Notes: generated by a model from the letters alone, not told the origin. Shown: positions 31,731 through 42,386, counted from the stretch's first letter. The stretch: DNA of 64,000 nt from Siphonodentalium dalli (GCA_032622095.1 CP136064.1:188655794-188719793), one strand, 5' to 3'. A program made the numbers and translations.

Positions 31731-32285
31731 ATTATACCCCCTGAAATGAGTTGCGGGGAGGGGGGTATACTGGAATTAGCTTGTCCGTTCATCCGTCAAT
31801 GGACACAATTTTGTCCGAGATTGTATTCCTACATTTTTCAGTCAATTTATTTTAAACTTGGTACAGATATTTAGTACCAGGGGAACCTGTGAACCTGCAA
31901 TGAGGCCTGACGCAATTTTTTTTGTGGAGTTATCCCCCTTTTCCAACTTAGAAATTGTTCTCAAAATGTATAATTTTGTCCAAGCTTTTATTCCTACATT
32001 TTTCTGTCAATTTATTTTAAACTTGCCACAGATATTTAGTACCAAGTGAACCTGTGATTATGAGGTCCGTCTGACTTTTTTTTGTTTAGTTATCCTCCTT
32101 TTTCGACTTTGAAAATGTTCACAACATGCAGAACTTTGTCTGAGCTTGTATGCCTACATTTTTCGGTCAATTTTTTAAAAGCTTGGCACACAAGCCGATT
32201 GGGAAATTTTGTTTGCAGTTTTTCTCGACTGCCATGGGGGGGCATCCTTATAGTTCCATTGGGACAGCCCACCTCTAGTTTGTAA
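31731..32285 (+). mobile_element. Family E repeat (E4)
   Basis: TATACCCCCTGAAATGAG..GGAGGGGGGTATACTGG at the start. Three units of TTGTCCGAGCTTGTATTCCT / CATTTTTCWGTCAATTTATT / AACTTGGCACAGATATTTAG follow. It ends CATTGGGACAGCCCACCTCT-AGTTTG. The frames at 31858-32374 come from these units. Confidence 0.75.
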
Positions 32286-32289
32286 TGTT

Positions 32290-32640
32290 GTTCAGTTAAG
32301 TTTAAGACTATTTCTTGAGAATCCCTACAAATGAACCAATGGGAGTTAAATAGCCACCCATCAACACATATCATTGTTCAGTTATTGAAAGGCTAACATA
32401 CCCTAGGGGCATATTCCAAGCTTCGCATTGTCCTTGTTGATGCACTCAAGATGATTAGACATTTGCTCAGGAAATCTATATTCCAGCTCAGTATACTTCA
32501 CCAATCTGTTTCTTGGGGCATATTTATCAGTCTTTATTGTGTTTCCTTTCAGACTTCAATCAAGACTGTCTTTGTTATGTGCATGCGTCCATCCAAACTT
32601 ATAACCTATGCACAAGTTTGTGAGATTTTGATGTCTTTAT
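32290..32640 (+). repeat. Block partly duplicated at 33475-33615
   Basis: ATATACTTCACCAATCT..GGGCATAT and CAGTCTTTATTGTGTTTCCT-TTCAGACTTCAATCAAG recur at about 33535-33615. The family A copy A12 and B fragments lie between the two blocks. Confidence 0.75.
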
Positions 32641-32644
32641 TTAA

Positions 32645-33130
32645 AAGGCCCCCACAGACTTGAGCAATCAAGCTTATAGCAGTCAGACTCGCAAGCCCGA
32701 TTGCTCGCAAGTCGCGTTCCCCGCAGACTTGAGCAATTCCGCCCAGCTCTTTTCAACTTTAATTTATTCCAGACTGCAATAACGTGACTTTCTATGCCTA
32801 TTAACTGCTTCGGTGATAAAAATACAGATATTCAAACAAGTGGCCTACTTGGTAAATATCAGTCATATTCCGAACTGAATTATTTATTTTTGGTTTATTC
32901 CAGATTGAGTTGAACACACATTACCATTTGAATGAGAAAAAATTTGTTAGCACAACCTGGTTGTACATATGTATATGGAGACACACATTTCCATCTTGCT
33001 TCGCTGAGCAATCTGCCTCGCGTACCCCGTACACTTGAGCAATCGGCCTCACGAGTCGGCAAAATATAAAACATGCTTGATATGCAATTTCGATTGATCA
33101 ACAAAATCACCCTGCAGACTTGATGATGCA
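32645..33130. repeat. CAGACTTGAGCAAT repeat region
   Basis: CAGACTTGAGCAAT occurs near 32655 and 32728, CACTTGAGCAATCGGCCTC near 33031 and CAGACTTGATGATGC near 33115, with an inverted GAT-TGCTCGCAAGTC at 32700. TTTATTCCAGA..TGAGTTGAA-type blocks repeat at 32763 and 32895. It looks like an old element with GC-rich ends, and I could not fix its limits. Confidence 0.45.
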
Positions 33131-33212
33131 CTAGCATACAAGGTCAAGGTAAATATTGTTAGGCCATTGTGTTCTCTTATATATAAGAGGCTCCCGTCAC
33201 AAAAGGGTTAAA
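33125..33212 (+). mobile_element. Family B fragment
   Basis: ACAAGGTCAAGGTAAATATT, GTTAGGCCATTGTGTTCTCT and AGAGGCTCCCGTCACAAAAG-GGTTAA: spacer, a shortened second hairpin and the right end only. Confidence 0.75.
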
Positions 33213-33238
33213 TATATCATCTTAACCTACCCAGGGAG

Positions 33239-33455
33239 TACAGTAATGCCCTAAATAATCGATTCCTTAACCACAGCAGAATTATGAGTAACTTTTCAGG
33301 ATTTAGTCGGAAATATGGCTTGTTGCCATTCATTGGAAAGCTCTCCCTGAGAGCCTACCGATGAATGGCAACAAGCCATATTTCCAACTAAATTCTGAAA
33401 AATTACCCATAATTCTGCTGCGGTTAAGGAGTCGATTATTTAGGGCATTACAGCA
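33239..33455. mobile_element. Family A palindromic MITE (A12)
   Basis: Complete palindrome, A at the variable position in both arms. The right terminus reads CATTACAGCAT, so its TA is lost. Confidence 0.92.
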
Positions 33456-33459
33456 TATG

Positions 33460-33860
33460 CCAGGCTTGGTTTTGTTGCACTTGTCGCTGACTCAAGGATG
33501 ATTAGTCATATACTCTATCCATCTATACCCTGGCTCAATATACTTCACCAATCTATATCTTTATAGGGCATATATATCAGTCTTTATGGTGTTTCCTTTC
33601 AGACTTCAATCAAGCCGGTACCTTGATTCCTCGTTGATCAGTGCATATTCCCTTAATGTAGGACCATATGTTGTAAATCTAAACCTTTTAACTGCAAACT
33701 GAAAACAAAGATTTGAATAAGTAGCACAGCAGTTGTTTTTACAAATTCTTTCAGCTTCGGAGAGAATCAATGAATTGTTCAGAACGTATGATGATTATGG
33801 CCTGATTTCACCAATCCTCTATTAGCTCTTTTGATGTAAATTTTTTTTACTCCAGTGTTC
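33460..33860. other. Partner of the 32290-32640 block, otherwise unassigned
   Basis: Carries the second copy of the ATATACTTCACCAATCT / TTTCAGACTTCAATCAAG blocks and nothing else recognised. Confidence 0.5.
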
Positions 33861-33862
33861 CT

Positions 33863-34065
33863 TTAACCCTTCCAATTTGACTGGAGCTTCCTGAAATTTT
33901 GCAAAAACCCTGTGCCAATGCATTTTCTTATATATGCGAGTCTCCCATAAGGAGTCTCGCATATATAAGAGGATACATTGATTTAACAATATTTCCTTTG
34001 ACCTTGTAAGCCAGTGCATTCTCATATATATGCGAGGCTCCTCCCTATGGGTCGGTCCATGATTA
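33863..34065 (+). mobile_element. Family B element, 3'-truncated (B2)
   Basis: TTAACCCTTCCAATTTGACT, AGCTTCCTGAAATTTTGCAA, hairpin 1 (CCAATGCATTTTCTTATATA and complement) and spacer. Hairpin 2 is broken after GCGAGGCTCCTCCCTATGGG. Confidence 0.82.
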
Positions 34066-34069
34066 GAGC

Positions 34070-34395
34070 TACTTTATACATGTATGTCTACAAAAATCAC
34101 CTGCATGTAGGATCATACAAAATGTATTTTGATAAGTCAAATTGGATTTGCCTGGATATCATTGTAAAATGTCTTCATGAAATAATTCTGATTTCAATTA
34201 TAGCGGCCATCAGTGAAATCATGAAAACAAGGAGAATCTAAACAAAGGTTAAAATGTGTTAAACTCTGCATAATAGCAGAAGGTATATCTGACAAATATC
34301 TAAAACGAGGAAATTTTCATTGTTTCTGCAGCATACATTACGAACGTCAAAATCGGACTGCATGATGCCCGACCTATAGGGGCATCAGCAGGGTG
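34070..34395. other. AT-rich flank upstream of a candidate exon
   Basis: No repeat recognised. An in-frame TAG at 34377 limits how far the candidate exon can extend to the left. Confidence 0.4.
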
Positions 34396-34409
34396 CCATG
34401 TTGTTTCAG

Positions 34410-34709
34410 AAATTCTCTCAACACAGACTTGAGAAACTCAAGGATAGTTCAATTATCATACTTGGACCCAAATGCTGCCCTCAACCAACAAACAACAAAT
34501 CAATCAAGACTTCTGTGATGGGTTTAGAATCGACTCCAATGGATATCGAAGACAATTTTTATAACCACAGATTTGAGCGAGCTGTTGTGCGACTTTGTGC
34601 AGTATTGTGGCTTTTATTCTTGGAGGAAGAAAAGAAGAAACGACATTCATCCTCAACGGCTGTTAGCCGGGAGAGGGTCGCGCCGGTTACCACGTCTGCC
34701 TCCAGCATG
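34410..34709 (+). CDS. Candidate internal exon of an unidentified protein
   Basis: A 300-nt segment lies between an acceptor-like TTGTTTCAG (ending 34409) and a donor-like ATG|GTAATA at 34710. It encodes exactly 100 codons, phase 0 at both ends. It begins KFSQHRLEKLKDSSIIILGP, continues through a Cys-Pro stretch and MDIEDNFYNHRFERAVVRLC, then AVLWLLFLEEEKKKRHSSST, and closes Ser/Thr-rich. It contains a short hydrophobic run (LCAVLWLLFL) and a charged run, and its composition differs from the repeat-derived frames around it. Unlike most frames here it overlaps no identified repeat. I do not recognise the family. If the donor is not used, the frame ends at TGA 34719-34721. The candidate exon at 50386 has a compatible phase. 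Confidence 0.5.
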
Positions 34710-34818
34710 GTAATATCATGATCCGTTTATTTTTAGCACTATTCCACAGAATCAACATACACTTTTGATATGACTATATATTTGTCCTTAGCCCATCAAA
34801 AAAAATTCAGCTTCAATA

Positions 34819-35075
34819 TACAGAAATGTCCTAAATAATCGACCCCTAAAAGACAGCAGAATTGAATTATGGGAAATTTTTCAGGATTTAGTTGGAAATA
34901 TGGCTTGTTGCCATTCATCAGAAAGCTCTCTAAGTACCCTGAATGCTATTTAGGCATTCAAAATCTCACAGAGCTTTCCAATGAATGGCAACAAGCCATA
35001 TTTCCGACTAAATCCTGAAAAATTTCCCATAATTCTGCTGTCGTTTAGGGTTCAATTATTTCGGACATTACTGTA
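34819..35075. mobile_element. Family A MITE, A-prime subtype with enlarged loop (A13)
   Basis: Both arms carry GACAGCAG (usual CACAGCAG), CTAAA / TTTAG and GGGAAATTTTTCAGG. The centre has about 35 extra bp forming its own small palindrome (GAATGCTATTTAGGCATTC). The left arm has an extra GAATT. Confidence 0.9.
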
Positions 35076-35167
35076 CTAGGCGATCGACATTAAAATCACC
35101 CAGATCATGTCTGCAGGAAACATGGGAGAACACAGGAACCATGAATGAATACATTGTCCACCTGATT

Positions 35168-35384
35168 TACTGTAATGCCCTAAATAATCGCCTCCTTAAC
35201 CACAGCAGAATTATGGGTAATTTTTCAGGATTTAGTCGGAAATATGGCTTGTTGCCATTCATTGGAAAGCTCTCACTGAGAGCTTTCCGATGAATGGCAG
35301 CGAGCCATATTTTCGACTAAATCCTGAAAAATTACCCATAATTCTGCTGTGATTAAGGAGTCGATTATTTAGGGCATTACTGTA
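35168..35384. mobile_element. Family A palindromic MITE (A14)
   Basis: Complete. Left terminus ACTGTAATGCCC, right GGGCATTACTG-TA. The variable position is A in both arms. Confidence 0.94.
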
Positions 35385-35444
35385 TATGATATCTTGTGTT
35401 CTTCCGAGTTTCTTGTAGGCACAGTCCGGGTTTCTTTGGGTGTC

Positions 35445-35722
35445 TTAACCCTTTCATGATGGGAGCTGCACTGCTGTAGCATTAAAGATCTTGTGCCAGT
35501 GCATTCTCTTTATATATGTGTGTATTCCATAGGGAGCTTTGCATATATAAGAGAATGCACTGGCTTACAAGGTCAAGGTAAATATTGTTAGGCCAATGTA
35601 TTCTCTTTATATATATGTGAAGCTCCCTGTGGGGAGACTCGTATATATAAGAGAATGCATTAATTTTGGCACTGGGTTTATGCAAAATTTCAGGAAGCTC
35701 CAGTCATGCATGGGTCAATGAC
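35445..35722 (+). mobile_element. Family B double-hairpin TTAA element (B3)
   Basis: TTAACCCTTTCATGATGGGA, GCATTAAAGATCTTGTGCCA, hairpin 1, spacer CTTACAAGGTCAAGGTAAAT, hairpin 2 (CCAATGTATTCTCTTTATAT) and AAATTTCAGGAAGCTCCAGT. The right end has decayed to CATGGGTCAAT. Confidence 0.88.
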
Positions 35723-35724
35723 TG

Positions 35725-36060
35725 GACAGACGACATCTACCAAAATCAGATCCTGGCTACAAGAAACCCAAAACTCTGACAAAATGTTAATATAGAACCA
35801 ATATCTAGTGAACATTTGGTTTATGATTCCTTGTTTTTCCACTCTTCTTGTAGAAAGTATCCTGGCTTTTGGGATGTTTTCATCCATTGTACTACAGCCT
35901 TGTTACTGATCTGAGTGCAACAAAACTTCACAATCTTATTCTGACATCCAAATGGGAAGCAGCTTCTTGTAGGGTCATAGATATTTATTTTTAAGATACA
36001 TCTTCTAGTAGAGTAGTGCCAATTCACTATGAACAGTCTTTTTCTCTCTCTAGTTTTTTC
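35725..36060. other. No recognised gene
   Basis: The 83- and 65-codon minus-strand frames at 35690-36072 have no recognised domain and no good splice signals. Confidence 0.35.
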
Positions 36061-36063
36061 ACC

Positions 36064-36160
36064 TGCATGCAATCACAGGTCCCCAGAACAAAAATTGACT
36101 CCCACCCCCAATATTGGGGGTGGGGTCAATTTTTGTTCTGGGGATCTGTGCATGCAATCA
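36064..36160. mobile_element. Perfect 73-bp fold-back flanked by 12-bp direct repeats
   Basis: 36076-36148 folds on itself almost without a loop. CAGGTCCCCAGAACAAAAAT at the left pairs with ATTTTTGTTCTGGGGATCTG at the right; the centre is CCCCCAATATTGGGGG. TGCATGCAATCA stands immediately outside on both sides (36064-36075 and 36149-36160). The only arm mismatch seen is G/T near the tips. The size suggests a minimal MITE. Confidence 0.85.
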
Positions 36161-36379
36161 GGTATTGCCTCTAGTTAATTAACATGCTCATTTCCTTTTA
36201 GAATATTCTTAAAATTAGTCATGCATTTTGAGTGTGTATCTATGTCAATGGCACCACTAGAGCTTCAAGGCTTATGAGCACATCCATTAAAATTGTGCAC
36301 ACTTTAATGGTATCATCCACAATTCTTTGAAAAGCCATCTATTGAGGTCGGGACCTACATTAGTGTGAACCAGTTGGTG

Positions 36380-37040
36380 GAGTTTGTGGGCTTCCATGAC
36401 CTTCATGTACCACAACCATGCATCCATTGATATGGTTGCACTTTCTTGTGTAGACTAATTTAGGTACTTTGGTGGGTCTTCCATGACCTCACTGTACCAA
36501 CCTTCGGTTAGTGCAGCTATATTGTTAATGTGAACTGATCACCAGAGATCCAACATGTCGCCAATTATGTCCAGATTTTATCTATAGACAAGACAATCGA
36601 TCATCTTTTTGTTGGAAATAATATGATTTTAATCAAGGGATGACCATCACCTCTGTACTAACCATCCACATACATACCTTATACAGCACTATGGCTATTA
36701 AACATATACATGTAGTTTGGCCTGGCTCAGGATGCCAGTTTGTACCAATCATTCATCTAGTGGCATCACTATGTCTGTGCAGGTATAGGCTCATTTATGA
36801 AGTTTGGTGCTTCTTAATCCTTGACCTCACTGTACCAACCTTCAGTAAGTGCTGCACTATTGTTGTTGTCAGCTGATTGTTATTGTTCTGATCGCCAGAC
36901 ACCCAACATGTTACCATTTATGTCAATTTTTATCAACAGACAAGATAATTAATGGATATTTCTTTAGATGGAAATAGTATGATTTTACCATTACCTCTGT
37001 GCTAACGTGACCATCAACATATATTCCTGGTACAGCTTAT
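36380..37040 (+). repeat. Two tandem units of about 340-370 bp
   Basis: TGACCTCACTGTACCAACCT-TC, AACTGATC / AGCTGATTGTT, CGCCAGACACCCAACATGT, CAACAGACAAGATAA.. and CACCTCTGTACTAAC recur in order, at about 36480-36680 and 36820-37020. The same words in diluted form appear from 38.2 to 38.96 kb. Confidence 0.7.
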
Positions 37041-37044
37041 GCAT

Positions 37045-37100
37045 TCATCATCGCAAACCCACAATCAAATCTCAAATGTGCCCATACAGGCCTATTGATT
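37045..37100 (+). repeat. Short dispersed repeat (also 38970-39040 and 39785-39850)
   Basis: ATTCATCATCG..CAATCAAATCTCAAATGT, then CAGGCCTATTGATTTAAC. Three copies within 2.8 kb end in CTATTGATTTAAC and sit beside the tandem units. Confidence 0.7.
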
Positions 37101-38166
37101 TAACCGTTTCAAAATTCTGAATGACAAGTAGTTCTCTAAGAAAATATTCGGAAATTATTGTCTGAACATTTTCCACCAATGAATATGAATCCATCAGCAC
37201 TTGTATTAACCCTTTGAGTGCCAGGGGCCGATCTCATCGGCCCGAATTTACGGTCTGTAAAATTGCCCCTAAAAAAAATTAAAAAAATAAAATTTTTAGA
37301 TTTTGTTTTTTTGAGTTGAATTTTTTTTGGGTATGCTGCATGCTATAGCGAATTTAAAAACATACTGGATAAAACCTTAGGGGCATGTTTTAACTCAAAA
37401 CTATCACCAAGTATTCATAGTAATAATTTTGATGTCCATGAAAAATGTAAGATTCCCTGGCACTAAACCTACAAAATAAGTCTGTTAAAGAATATAAGAA
37501 ATAATCATTAAAATTGTAAAAAATTGTAAAAAATAATAACAAGTGATGAAAAAATGTTAGGCCAATGCATTCTCTTATATATGCGAGGCGACCTATGGTC
37601 GACTCGCATATATAAGAGAATGCATTGGCACAGGGTATATGGGTTGATACAAAAATCGGACCTGGCACTCAAAGGGTTAAAGTGATGTGAAGCACTCCTC
37701 TGAGGTGTTCCCGGAGGAAATAACAAATAATCATATCAAAATAAGTTATTTTCATAAATTTTATATCCAAGCACTCAGAAAACAGCATCATTGTTATAAA
37801 AATGAATTACATACAGTGCCTATTAGCACAATCATAATATTTATGCCAATATAGCGTCCCGATATAACGTAATAAATATTTACATTTATGCATAGTTCAA
37901 CAGTTGTGTTCTCTGAAATGGTGCAGTCCATGTGGGTTGGAATTTTCGACTGCCTTTAGTTATTGCTACATTCTTCCATTGGGGATAGTATTTGGATACT
38001 AACTGACTGTTTTTATTCAATGAAATAAGTGCACAATATGTCTTTAACTTTCTGTCTGACTGTTGTCTGCTAATTTATCATGATCACCCCTCCACTGAAT
38101 AATAGACCATTCCAATGTATACTTTTATAACTGAATGGAAGAAACCATTTAGTATATAAAGGGTCA
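37100..38166 (-). mobile_element. Family D element split by other insertions (D12)
   Basis: The left end TTAACCGTTTCAAAATTCTG runs through GTCTGAACATTTTCCACCAA and TGAATATGAATCC to CACTTGTA, where a different TTAA element (37206-37680) is inserted. D sequence resumes at about 38050 (CTGTCTGACTGTTGTCTGCT) and ends TTTAGTATATAAAGGGTCAA. 37681-38040 is a further insertion with no identity I can name. Confidence 0.65.
37206..37680. mobile_element. TTAA element with GAGTGCCAGG ends and a B-type hairpin
   Basis: TTAACCCTTTGAGTGCCAGG at the left and CCTGGCACTCAAAGGGTTAA at the right are perfect 20-bp inverted ends on TTAA. It contains GCCGATCTCATCGGCC and AT-rich filler. It also has one copy of the hairpin otherwise typical of family B (CCAATGCATTCTCTTATATA-TGCGAGGCG and complement), followed by CACAGGG. 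A solo right end of this type is at 55328-55352. Confidence 0.9.
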
Positions 38167-38199
38167 AACATAGAGCCTATGAGGCCCAATATGTGACAA

Positions 38200-38960
38200 A
38201 ACTTAGGGGGCCCCTACTCGCAGTATAGTACCACTGTGTAATAACCATCCATTCAAATGTCGCACATATAATATCCATGTAAATCGATTTTCATCATTCG
38301 ACTTGTCTCCTGCGACCATTGTACTAAACATTTATTTGGATAAGCTATTATGTTTATGTAAACTGATTGGTGTTTTAGTTTGGCAAGCCTTTTGTGACCA
38401 TTGCAATACAAGCCATAAATGCAGATGTAGCACTATGTCTTGCTATGAAGATACTTTCATGTATATACCATTGGATAGATACAGCACTAAAGTCTTTGTA
38501 TAAAACTGGCTGGTGTAGTTTGACATGACCATTGTGTATACCAAGCATTCATTTAGATCAGCCACAATATTTATGTAAATTGATTTACGTTGTTTGACCT
38601 TGGGGGCTTTCACATAATTGCCTCTGTTGACATATCTATATTGTTTCACAGGTTCCATGATCATTGATTATTAAACCATCCATATAGCACTATTTATGTG
38701 TAAACTGATTGGTGTAGTTTGGCATGACCATTGTGTATAAACATCCACCCACTTAAATGTGGCACAATCTCCATGTAAACGGATTCCCGTAGTCTGACCT
38801 GACTTCAGTGACCATTGTGTACCAAGCATTCATCTAGCTGAGGCACATGATGTTTATGTTAACTGGTTTATGTTGTTTGGTGGCGTCTTGCGTGACCATT
38901 GTGTACGAAGCATTCATTTAGATATGGCACTGTATGTCCATGTAAAGTGATCCTTGCACC
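38200..38960 (+). repeat. Degenerate tandem array, about 110-150 bp units
   Basis: GTGTAGTTTGRCATGACCAT, TGTGTATACCAAGCATTCAT, TTAGAT..GCACAATATTTATG and TAAAYTGATT recur five to six times with variable spacing. The frames in it are not maintained. Confidence 0.75.
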
Positions 38961-39194
38961 ATCAGCGTATGCATTGATCATCGGGATTCCCGCGATTCAA
39001 TATCAAATGCTCGCATATAGACCTATTGATTTAACATAGAGCGTCGGGATAGCTCTCACAACTGAACTTTATCAACACCAATTCGTGCATGATAATGTTT
39101 CGTTATTGCGTTTTATTTCTGTCAGTTATTAGCTCTTATTGGCTCACCCGAGTTTCCTCTGTCTTCAGCATAAATTCGAATTGGTCTCTATATA

Positions 39195-39413
39195 TACAGT
39201 ATAATGCCCTAAGTAATCGACTCCATAACCACAGCTGAATTATGGGTAACTTTTCAGGATTTAGTCGGAAATATGGCTTGTTGCCATTCATCAGAAAGCT
39301 CTCCCCGAGAGCTTTCCGATGAATGGCAACAAGCCATATTTCCGACTAAATCCTGAAAAGTTACCCATAATTCTGCTGTGGTTATTGAGTCGATTACTTA
39401 GGGCATTGCTGTA
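39195..39413. mobile_element. Family A palindromic MITE (A15)
   Basis: Complete. The variable position is G in both arms (CTAAGTAAT / ATTACTTAG), and both arms read ATAACC in place of TTAACC. The left terminus is CAGTATAATGCCC. Confidence 0.93.
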
Positions 39414-39419
39414 ACACAT

Positions 39420-39780
39420 TTTACGCATTCCCAACATTCGTAAGAGGCCTTCATTTTAAAGGCTCATATAAGTTTTGGAGAATTATTATTTAGTGAGAAA
39501 AGCTTAATAGTAATAAGGATACAAGGCTTTTCCATGATGGACTGATTCATTTGTGTAACACAGAATTTATCAAAGTAGTAAGCTTCAGATAAAAAGTACC
39601 CTTTTAAATAGAAATAGATTAATATCATATCTTCTTGTTATTTATTCCATAATACTTATCTGATTTCTCGCTATTTGAAGAGAGCAATCATGTGAAAAGC
39701 ACAGGTTTGTTGACTGTGTTTTACATTTTAAATTGGTTTATATTTCTTTGAAAATTATCAAACTTTCATTTCAACTTTGA
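39420..39780. other. No recognisable feature
   Basis: AT-rich, no repeat or exon seen. Confidence 0.4.
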
Positions 39781-39995
39781 AGAGTTATAATATTCCCGCG
39801 ATTCAATCTCAAATGTGAGTATATCAACCTATTGATTTAACATAGAGCATATTCACAAGCCAGCAACATTTGTCTATAAATAACCCAATTTTAACCATTC
39901 AAAACAATCATTACAGACCAATTCCTTTTAGTAAAATAAAATGTATTTGTGCTTGAAGGCATGGATGTCCTTTGCTATCTACTATATATTTTGAA

Positions 39996-40276
39996 ACTTC
40001 TGTCTGTCTGTCTGTCTGTGTGTTATAGACTCGAAAACTGCTCGACCAATCCGACTCAAATTTGGTATGTAGGCCTACTTTGATCTGGGGAACAACATTT
40101 CTAGGGAACAACATTTCACGTGCGACCGTGTTCTTGACCTTGACCTCACTCATATACGCTTATATAGGCATGTTTCTGGACAAATCGAACAATAGTTTTC
40201 TTCTTTCTCCTAATATTTTTCGGCGATCACAAAGAAATCCCTAAATAGCCCGGACGAAGTCGGGCACATCAGCTAG
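39996..40276 (-). repeat. Retroposon-tail repeat, reversed copy
   Basis: Read on the minus strand it begins TAGCTGATGTGCCCGACTTC and continues GTCCGGGCTATTTAGGGATT, TCTTTGTGATCGCC, CAGAAACATGCCTATATAAG and TCGAGTCTATAACACACAGA. It ends in a CAGACAGA microsatellite. This looks like the 3' part of a non-LTR retroposon or SINE, homologous to 19031-19410. Confidence 0.7.
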
Positions 40277-40279
40277 TAG

Positions 40280-40790
40280 GTTATAATTTAGAAATAACAG
40301 TTACCAATTTATGAAAATTCCCCAAGAATAAACTATAGTATAGTATAATGATAGTGTGAATGCGATATTATCCACAAAACTCACTTTGTGTGAGCCGAGT
40401 GTTTGTTTATATACAGCATGTAAATAATGAGCGATAAGCAAAAAACTGAACACCCTGGCGATTTTTTAGGAGAGTTAATCACGGTGACCCATTCAACAGC
40501 GAAATAGGTGAAGATTAGCAAGCGCTATATATATCGGTACATGTATGTTGTAAACAACTTGGTGGCATTTCTAACCAAAGTTAACTTTAATAGTGGCGTT
40601 TAAATTCTTAGGTGTTGAGTGTTTTGCTTATCGCATACTCTTTACATACTGCTTGTTTACATAACATTGCATTTGTTTACATAACACAGAGTACTAACGT
40701 GACAATACTAGCATGCAGTTTACTTAATTTTTTTGATAGTATAAGAACAAAGTTTGTCTCTAATGAATATATCCTTTCTGTTTTTGGCGG
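40280..40790. other. No recognisable feature
   Basis: Unassigned sequence. The 100-codon + frame beginning at 40612 runs into the TTAA element that follows and is not supported. Confidence 0.4.
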
Positions 40791-40792
40791 TT

Positions 40793-41192
40793 TTAACCCT
40801 TTACCCAACAAACCGGCCAAAACCGGCCAAATAAAGCTTCAACAGCCTAAAATATCTTCGGTCTGTCTCAATAGAACCATACAAATATGGATATCATTGG
40901 AACCGGCTCCTTGACCACATTGTGATAGTTACAGTTATGCCCTGTGCCAATGCATTCTCTTATATATGCGAGTCGACCATAGGTCGCCTCACATATATAA
41001 GAGAATGCATTGGCCTAAAAAAAATCTTTTTTAAACACTTTTTACCATTTTTTCTTACATTCTTTAACAATTTTATAATTTTTAATGTGTTAAGCCAATG
41101 CATTCTCTTATATATGCGAGGCGACCTATGGTCGACTCGCATATATAAGAGAATGCATTGGCACAGGGCCCTTCTGTTGGGTAAAGGGTTAA
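40793..41192. mobile_element. TTAA element with ACCCAACA ends and two B-type hairpins
   Basis: TTAACCCTTTACCCAACA and TGTTGGGTAAAGGGTTAA are perfect inverted ends. It contains AACCGGCCAAAACCGGCC near the left. Two hairpins identical in type to family B (CCAATGCATTCTCTTATATA-TGCGAGTCG and GGCG variants) are separated by about 70 bp of AT-rich sequence. The 111-codon + frame here is a by-product of the palindromes. Confidence 0.9.
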
Positions 41193-41242
41193 TGGATGTG
41201 ACTATTATAACAGCAATACCCGTGCCAATACTTACGGTATCT

Positions 41243-41510
41243 TTAACCCTTCCATGACTGGAGCTTCCTGAAACTTTGCTAAAACCCTGGCCAATGCATT
41301 CTCTTATATATGCGAGTCTCCCATATAGAGCCTTGATAATTTAAGAGAATACATTGGCCTAATAATATTTACCTTGACCGTGTAAGCCAGTGCATTCTCT
41401 TATATTTGTGAGGCTCCCAATGGGAAACTCGCATATATAAGAGAATGCTCTGGCACAGAATCAAAATATTTAATGCTGCACCAGCACAGCTCCCGTATTT
41501 AAAGGGTTAA
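41243..41510. mobile_element. Family B double-hairpin TTAA element (B5)
   Basis: TTAACCCTTCCATGACTGGA, AGCTTCCTGAAACTTTGC, hairpin 1 (right arm damaged: CCTTGATAATTTAAGAG), spacer ATTTACCTTGACCGTG, hairpin 2, TTAATGCTGCACCAGCACAG, AAAGGGTTAA. It is reversed relative to B1 and lies only 50 bp from the previous TTAA element. Confidence 0.9.
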
Positions 41511-41519
41511 TTAATAGCT

Positions 41520-41785
41520 CTAGATAAATGTGGTCACAGATAATCTGGAGACTTTTTTAGTAAGACACAGGCCATCATCCTATACCCCTTCCCCTAGCTT
41601 AACAGTTTCTGAGCAACACTGCATAAATAAATGCTTTGGAACTGGGTAACCTCTTAGCATCAGATGTATTGTATGATCACTGAGATGTTTAGTGTCATTT
41701 ATTTGACATGGGTTGTTTAGAAATTATAAAAACCCATTGCTGTTTCCCTGTTTTCACTATTAATTATATCTCCCAATTGATTACA
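41520..41785. other. No recognisable feature
   Basis: Short unique-looking interval. Confidence 0.35.
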
Positions 41786-41788
41786 AGC

Positions 41789-42237
41789 CTGAGCTTAGTG
41801 TGCCTTTCATTTGCAGTATGAGGACAGCAGAGGGTGAATATAGTGACGCTATCCTGCATAGTGGGCTAGCATCACTAAATTCACCCTCTGGGGACCTCAT
41901 TCTGATTTGGCCTCATCTTCTCTGGAAAGTTTCTTTATCAAATTTCTATAGAAACTTCTTCACATAGATTCCATTTCTTTTTAGTTTAGTTTCTCGATAT
42001 CCCCAAATTGGCAGACAACACATTGCATATATTCACCATTATATTACAATATTCACCATTTGGGAACTTCAATCTGAGTCTATATGTCTCCCATAGCAGA
42101 TGAGGCCATGCAGAATGAGGTCCCCATAGGTTGAATTTGGTGATGCTAGCCCACTGCGTGGGATAGCACTACTAAATTCACCCTCTGGGCACCTCATTCT
42201 GCAAATGACAGGCACACTATTAAAACTCAGGCTTGGT
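41789..42237. mobile_element. Family C double-hairpin element (C5)
   Basis: Left CTTAGTGTGCCTTTCATTTG, hairpin 1 around AGTGGGCTAGCATCACTAAA, and spacer with TGGAAAGTTTCTTTATCAAA, AACTTCTTCACATAGATTCC and CCATTTGGGAACTTCAATCT. Hairpin 2 is around TGATGCTAGCCCACTGCG, and the right end is CATTCTGCAAATGACAGGCA-CACTATTAAAACTCAGGCTT. Confidence 0.88.
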
Positions 42238-42386
42238 TGATTAGTGACTGTAGAGGCCCCCTGAACTGGTGGTCCACTCCATAAGAAGCTTAGTGCATAA
42301 AGTTGGCCAAAGATGACGAGGCTGGTTAGATTCCCAAGGCGAGCTTTTGCAATCCAAGGAAAGGGAGGTTATAATGTGATTTATGT

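Noticed and set aside
40922-41257. 111-codon + strand frame and its minus-strand mirror
   Set aside because: Lies within two hairpins of a TTAA element; frames on both strands mirror each other because the DNA is palindromic.
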